From contig CAKTTR010000016.1 in assembly GCA_934615645.1 (NCBI GenBank), forward strand, positions 1 through 33,146: DNA of 33,146 nt, in the 5' to 3' direction. Positions 31,927-33,146 of this stretch are shown piece after piece. The notes under the pieces are model-generated. The model was given only the letters and a program-made list of their open reading frames with translations, did no database searches and had not been told where the DNA came from. Every line of letters starts with the position of its first letter. Within the stretch, counting starts at the first letter, position 1. The position numbers and the translations under genes are program-made. Origin of the DNA: an uncultured Oscillospiraceae bacterium. GTDB lineage: Bacteria; Bacillota; Clostridia; Oscillospirales; Oscillospiraceae.

Positions 31927-31977
31927 TTGATTTCTTGTCGTTTATCTATTATAATAGAAAGGAAGCAGAAATTGCAA
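31927..31977. promoter_or_regulatory. Divergent promoters of queA and dapA sharing one palindromic -10
   Basis: For dapA: TTGATT (31927-31932), 17 bp, TATAAT (31950-31955). For queA on the minus strand: TTGCAA (31972-31977), 18 bp, TATAAT (31948-31953). The -10 region TCTATTATAATAGA (31945-31958) is a perfect 14-bp palindrome that serves both directions. Confidence 0.6.
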
Positions 31978-32043
31978 CAGATTTATCAAAGTGTATGCAC
32001 GCCCATAAAACTGGGCAATAGAATAACACGGAGGTGTAGCACT

Positions 32044-32928
32044 ATGAAACAGCCAGTATTTGAAGGAACTTGTACCGCGCTGATTACGCCTTTTGCGGAA
32101 AATCAAATCAACTACGAGCTATTTGATACCCTGCTGGCGCGCCAGATCCAGGCAGGCGTCAGCGCCGTTGCCGTCTGCGCGACGACCGGCGAAGCCGCAA
32201 CAATGAGCGACCGGGAGCAGACCGCCCTCATCGCCCACTGCGTCACCGCGGCAAACGGCGCCTGCAAGGTCATCGCCGGTACCGGCACCAACGATACCGT
32301 CCACGCCATTGAAAAGAGCAAAGCCGCCGAGGCCGCCGGGGCCGACGCGCTGCTTGTTGTCACGCCCTACTATAATAAATGCAACAGTGACGGCCTGCTG
32401 CGCCATTATACCGCCCTGGCCGACGCGGTGCATATCCCTGTCATTCTCTACAACGTCCCCTCCCGCACCGGCGTACACATGACCCCCAGCCAGTATGCCG
32501 CGTTGGCGAAGCACCCGAATATTGCCGGGGTCAAGGAAGCCTGCGGCAATACCGCCCAGGTCTCCCGGACGATCGCCTTGTGCGGGCCGGATTTCCCGGT
32601 CTGGTCCGGCAACGACGATCAGAATGTCCCCATCCTGGCGCTGGGTGGCCGGGGCGTGATCTCCGTGCTCTCCAATCTCGCGCCGGAGCTCGTCTGCCAG
32701 ATGACGGACGCCTGCCTTTCCCAGGATTATCCCCGGGCTGCAAAGCTGCAGAACGAATCCATGGACCTCATCGACGCGCTGTTCTCAGAAGTCAACCCGA
32801 TTCCTATCAAGGCTGCCATGTGCCTGGCGGGCTTCCCCGTCGGCCCCTGCCGCCTGCCGTTGGGCGAGATGTCCGCCCCCGCGCTGGAAAACCTGCGCCA
32901 GGTCATGCACCGCCACGGTCTGTGCTGA
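32044..32928 (+). CDS. dapA: 4-hydroxy-tetrahydrodipicolinate synthase
   Basis: A 294-residue TIM-barrel protein. It has GTCTALITPF at the start, CATTGEAATM with Thr47/Thr48, VTPYYNKC with the catalytic Tyr, NVPSRTG with Arg141, and the Schiff-base Lys164 in AGVKEA. It condenses pyruvate with aspartate semialdehyde in lysine and diaminopimelate synthesis. The usual Gly before TTGE is Cys here (CATTGE), a mild variant. The ATG at 32044 has GGAGGTG upstream; the frame is open to 31927 but those codons overlap the promoter. A small hairpin GCCCA/TGGGC (32000-32015) lies in the leader. It stands alone, with a terminator after it. Confidence 0.95.
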   Translation: MKQPVFEGTCTALITPFAENQINYELFDTLLARQIQAGVSAVAVCATTGEAATMSDREQTALIAHCVTAANGACKVIAGTGTNDTVHAIEKSKAAEAAGADALLVVTPYYNKCNSDGLLRHYTALADAVHIPVILYNVPSRTGVHMTPSQYAALAKHPNIAGVKEACGNTAQVSRTIALCGPDFPVWSGNDDQNVPILALGGRGVISVLSNLAPELVCQMTDACLSQDYPRAAKLQNESMDLIDALFSEVNPIPIKAAMCLAGFPVGPCRLPLGEMSAPALENLRQVMHRHGLC

Positions 32929-32976
32929 TCGCGCCAAATCGCAAAAGGTTACAAAATCAATTTTATCATACGCAAG

Positions 32977-33006
32977 CGCGGCAGGCAAACTCGCCTGCCG
33001 CGTTTT
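32977..33006 (+). terminator. Intrinsic terminator of dapA
   Basis: CGCGGCAGGC (32977-32986) pairs with GCCTGCCGCG (32993-33002), followed by TTTTGTTT. Confidence 0.88.
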
Positions 33007-33045
33007 GTTTCTTGATTTATCAATAGAATAAAACAAAAAATGTGG

Positions 33046-33117
33046 GACTGTCTCATTATGAGGCAGCCCCTCAGACTGTCAAAAAAGCCTCGCAGAGTTT
33101 GCGCCCGCAGGCGCAAA
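33046..33117. repeat. Intergenic repeat block at the right edge (two hairpins)
   Basis: The first hairpin is CTGTCTC/GAGGCAG with loop ATTAT (near 33050-33067). The second contains AAAAAGCCTCGCAG (33082-33095), identical to 18703-18716, and the stem TTTGCGC/GCGCAAA (33098-33117). No coding sequence is visible here; the block runs to the window edge. Confidence 0.6.
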
Positions 33118-33146
33118 TAAAGTCAAAATTATTTTCTCCGGCGGCG

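Noticed and set aside
1..33146. CRISPR arrays, rRNA or ordinary tRNA genes
   Set aside because: I saw no regularly spaced direct repeats, rRNA segments or tRNA cloverleafs other than the tRNA-like part of tmRNA.

Overview
The window looks like chromosome of a GC-rich, Gram-positive-type gut Clostridia. I would place it in Oscillospiraceae/Ruminococcaceae, near the Faecalibacterium/Gemmiger/Subdoligranulum group. The grounds are strong AGGAGG-type ribosome binding sites, TTGACA/TATAAT promoters, an SLH-anchored surface protein, a SipW-type signal peptidase and protein styles I recognise from that group. The genus is inference, not a database result.

Layout. 1-940: a TetR-type regulator overlapping a SipW-like signal peptidase that runs off the left edge. 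1044-3598: a mobile and regulatory patch. It holds an orphan tyrosine recombinase between two inverted copies of a 27-bp palindrome, a strong promoter firing into one palindrome, a leader-peptide/terminator attenuator, a MATE gene cut off after about 23 codons, and a 670-bp IS481-like element sitting at the cut. 3651-6267: a minus-strand operon of TetR regulator, GNAT/YoaP acetyltransferase and an alpha/beta-hydrolase broken by a 4-bp duplication. The regulator's promoter carries a perfect palindromic operator between -35 and -10. 6264-12435: a decayed prophage. What remains is a 5.5-kb multidomain 'polyvalent' phage gene cut at both ends, with two small genes overprinted in its linkers, plus the head and tail of a dead integrase lying against the 3' end of tmRNA.

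12516-14682: trans-translation cluster on the minus strand, HAD phosphatase - smpB - ppiB - ssrA (tmRNA). 14821-16364: a small conserved-looking gene with dinB (DNA polymerase IV). 16372-18669: LysR regulator and MATE transporter. 18976-20514: sodium/proline symporter. 20603-21482: promoter, short ORF and a dead pnuC (nicotinamide riboside transporter) gene. 21682-30555: a giant surface protein of about 2957 residues with a signal peptide, InlB-like and 'FTMP' repeats and three C-terminal SLH domains; it contains an internal 413-codon tandem duplication and has a long structured 5' UTR. 30843-32928: queA and dapA, divergent from a shared palindromic promoter core.

The main theme is genome decay around mobile DNA: four broken genes (MATE, hydrolase, integrase, pnuC) and one truncated phage gene lie among housekeeping operons. 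The points I would look at first are the overprinted genes in the phage polyvalent gene, the integrase remnant at tmRNA, the attenuator left in front of a destroyed transporter gene, and the giant surface protein with its leader.
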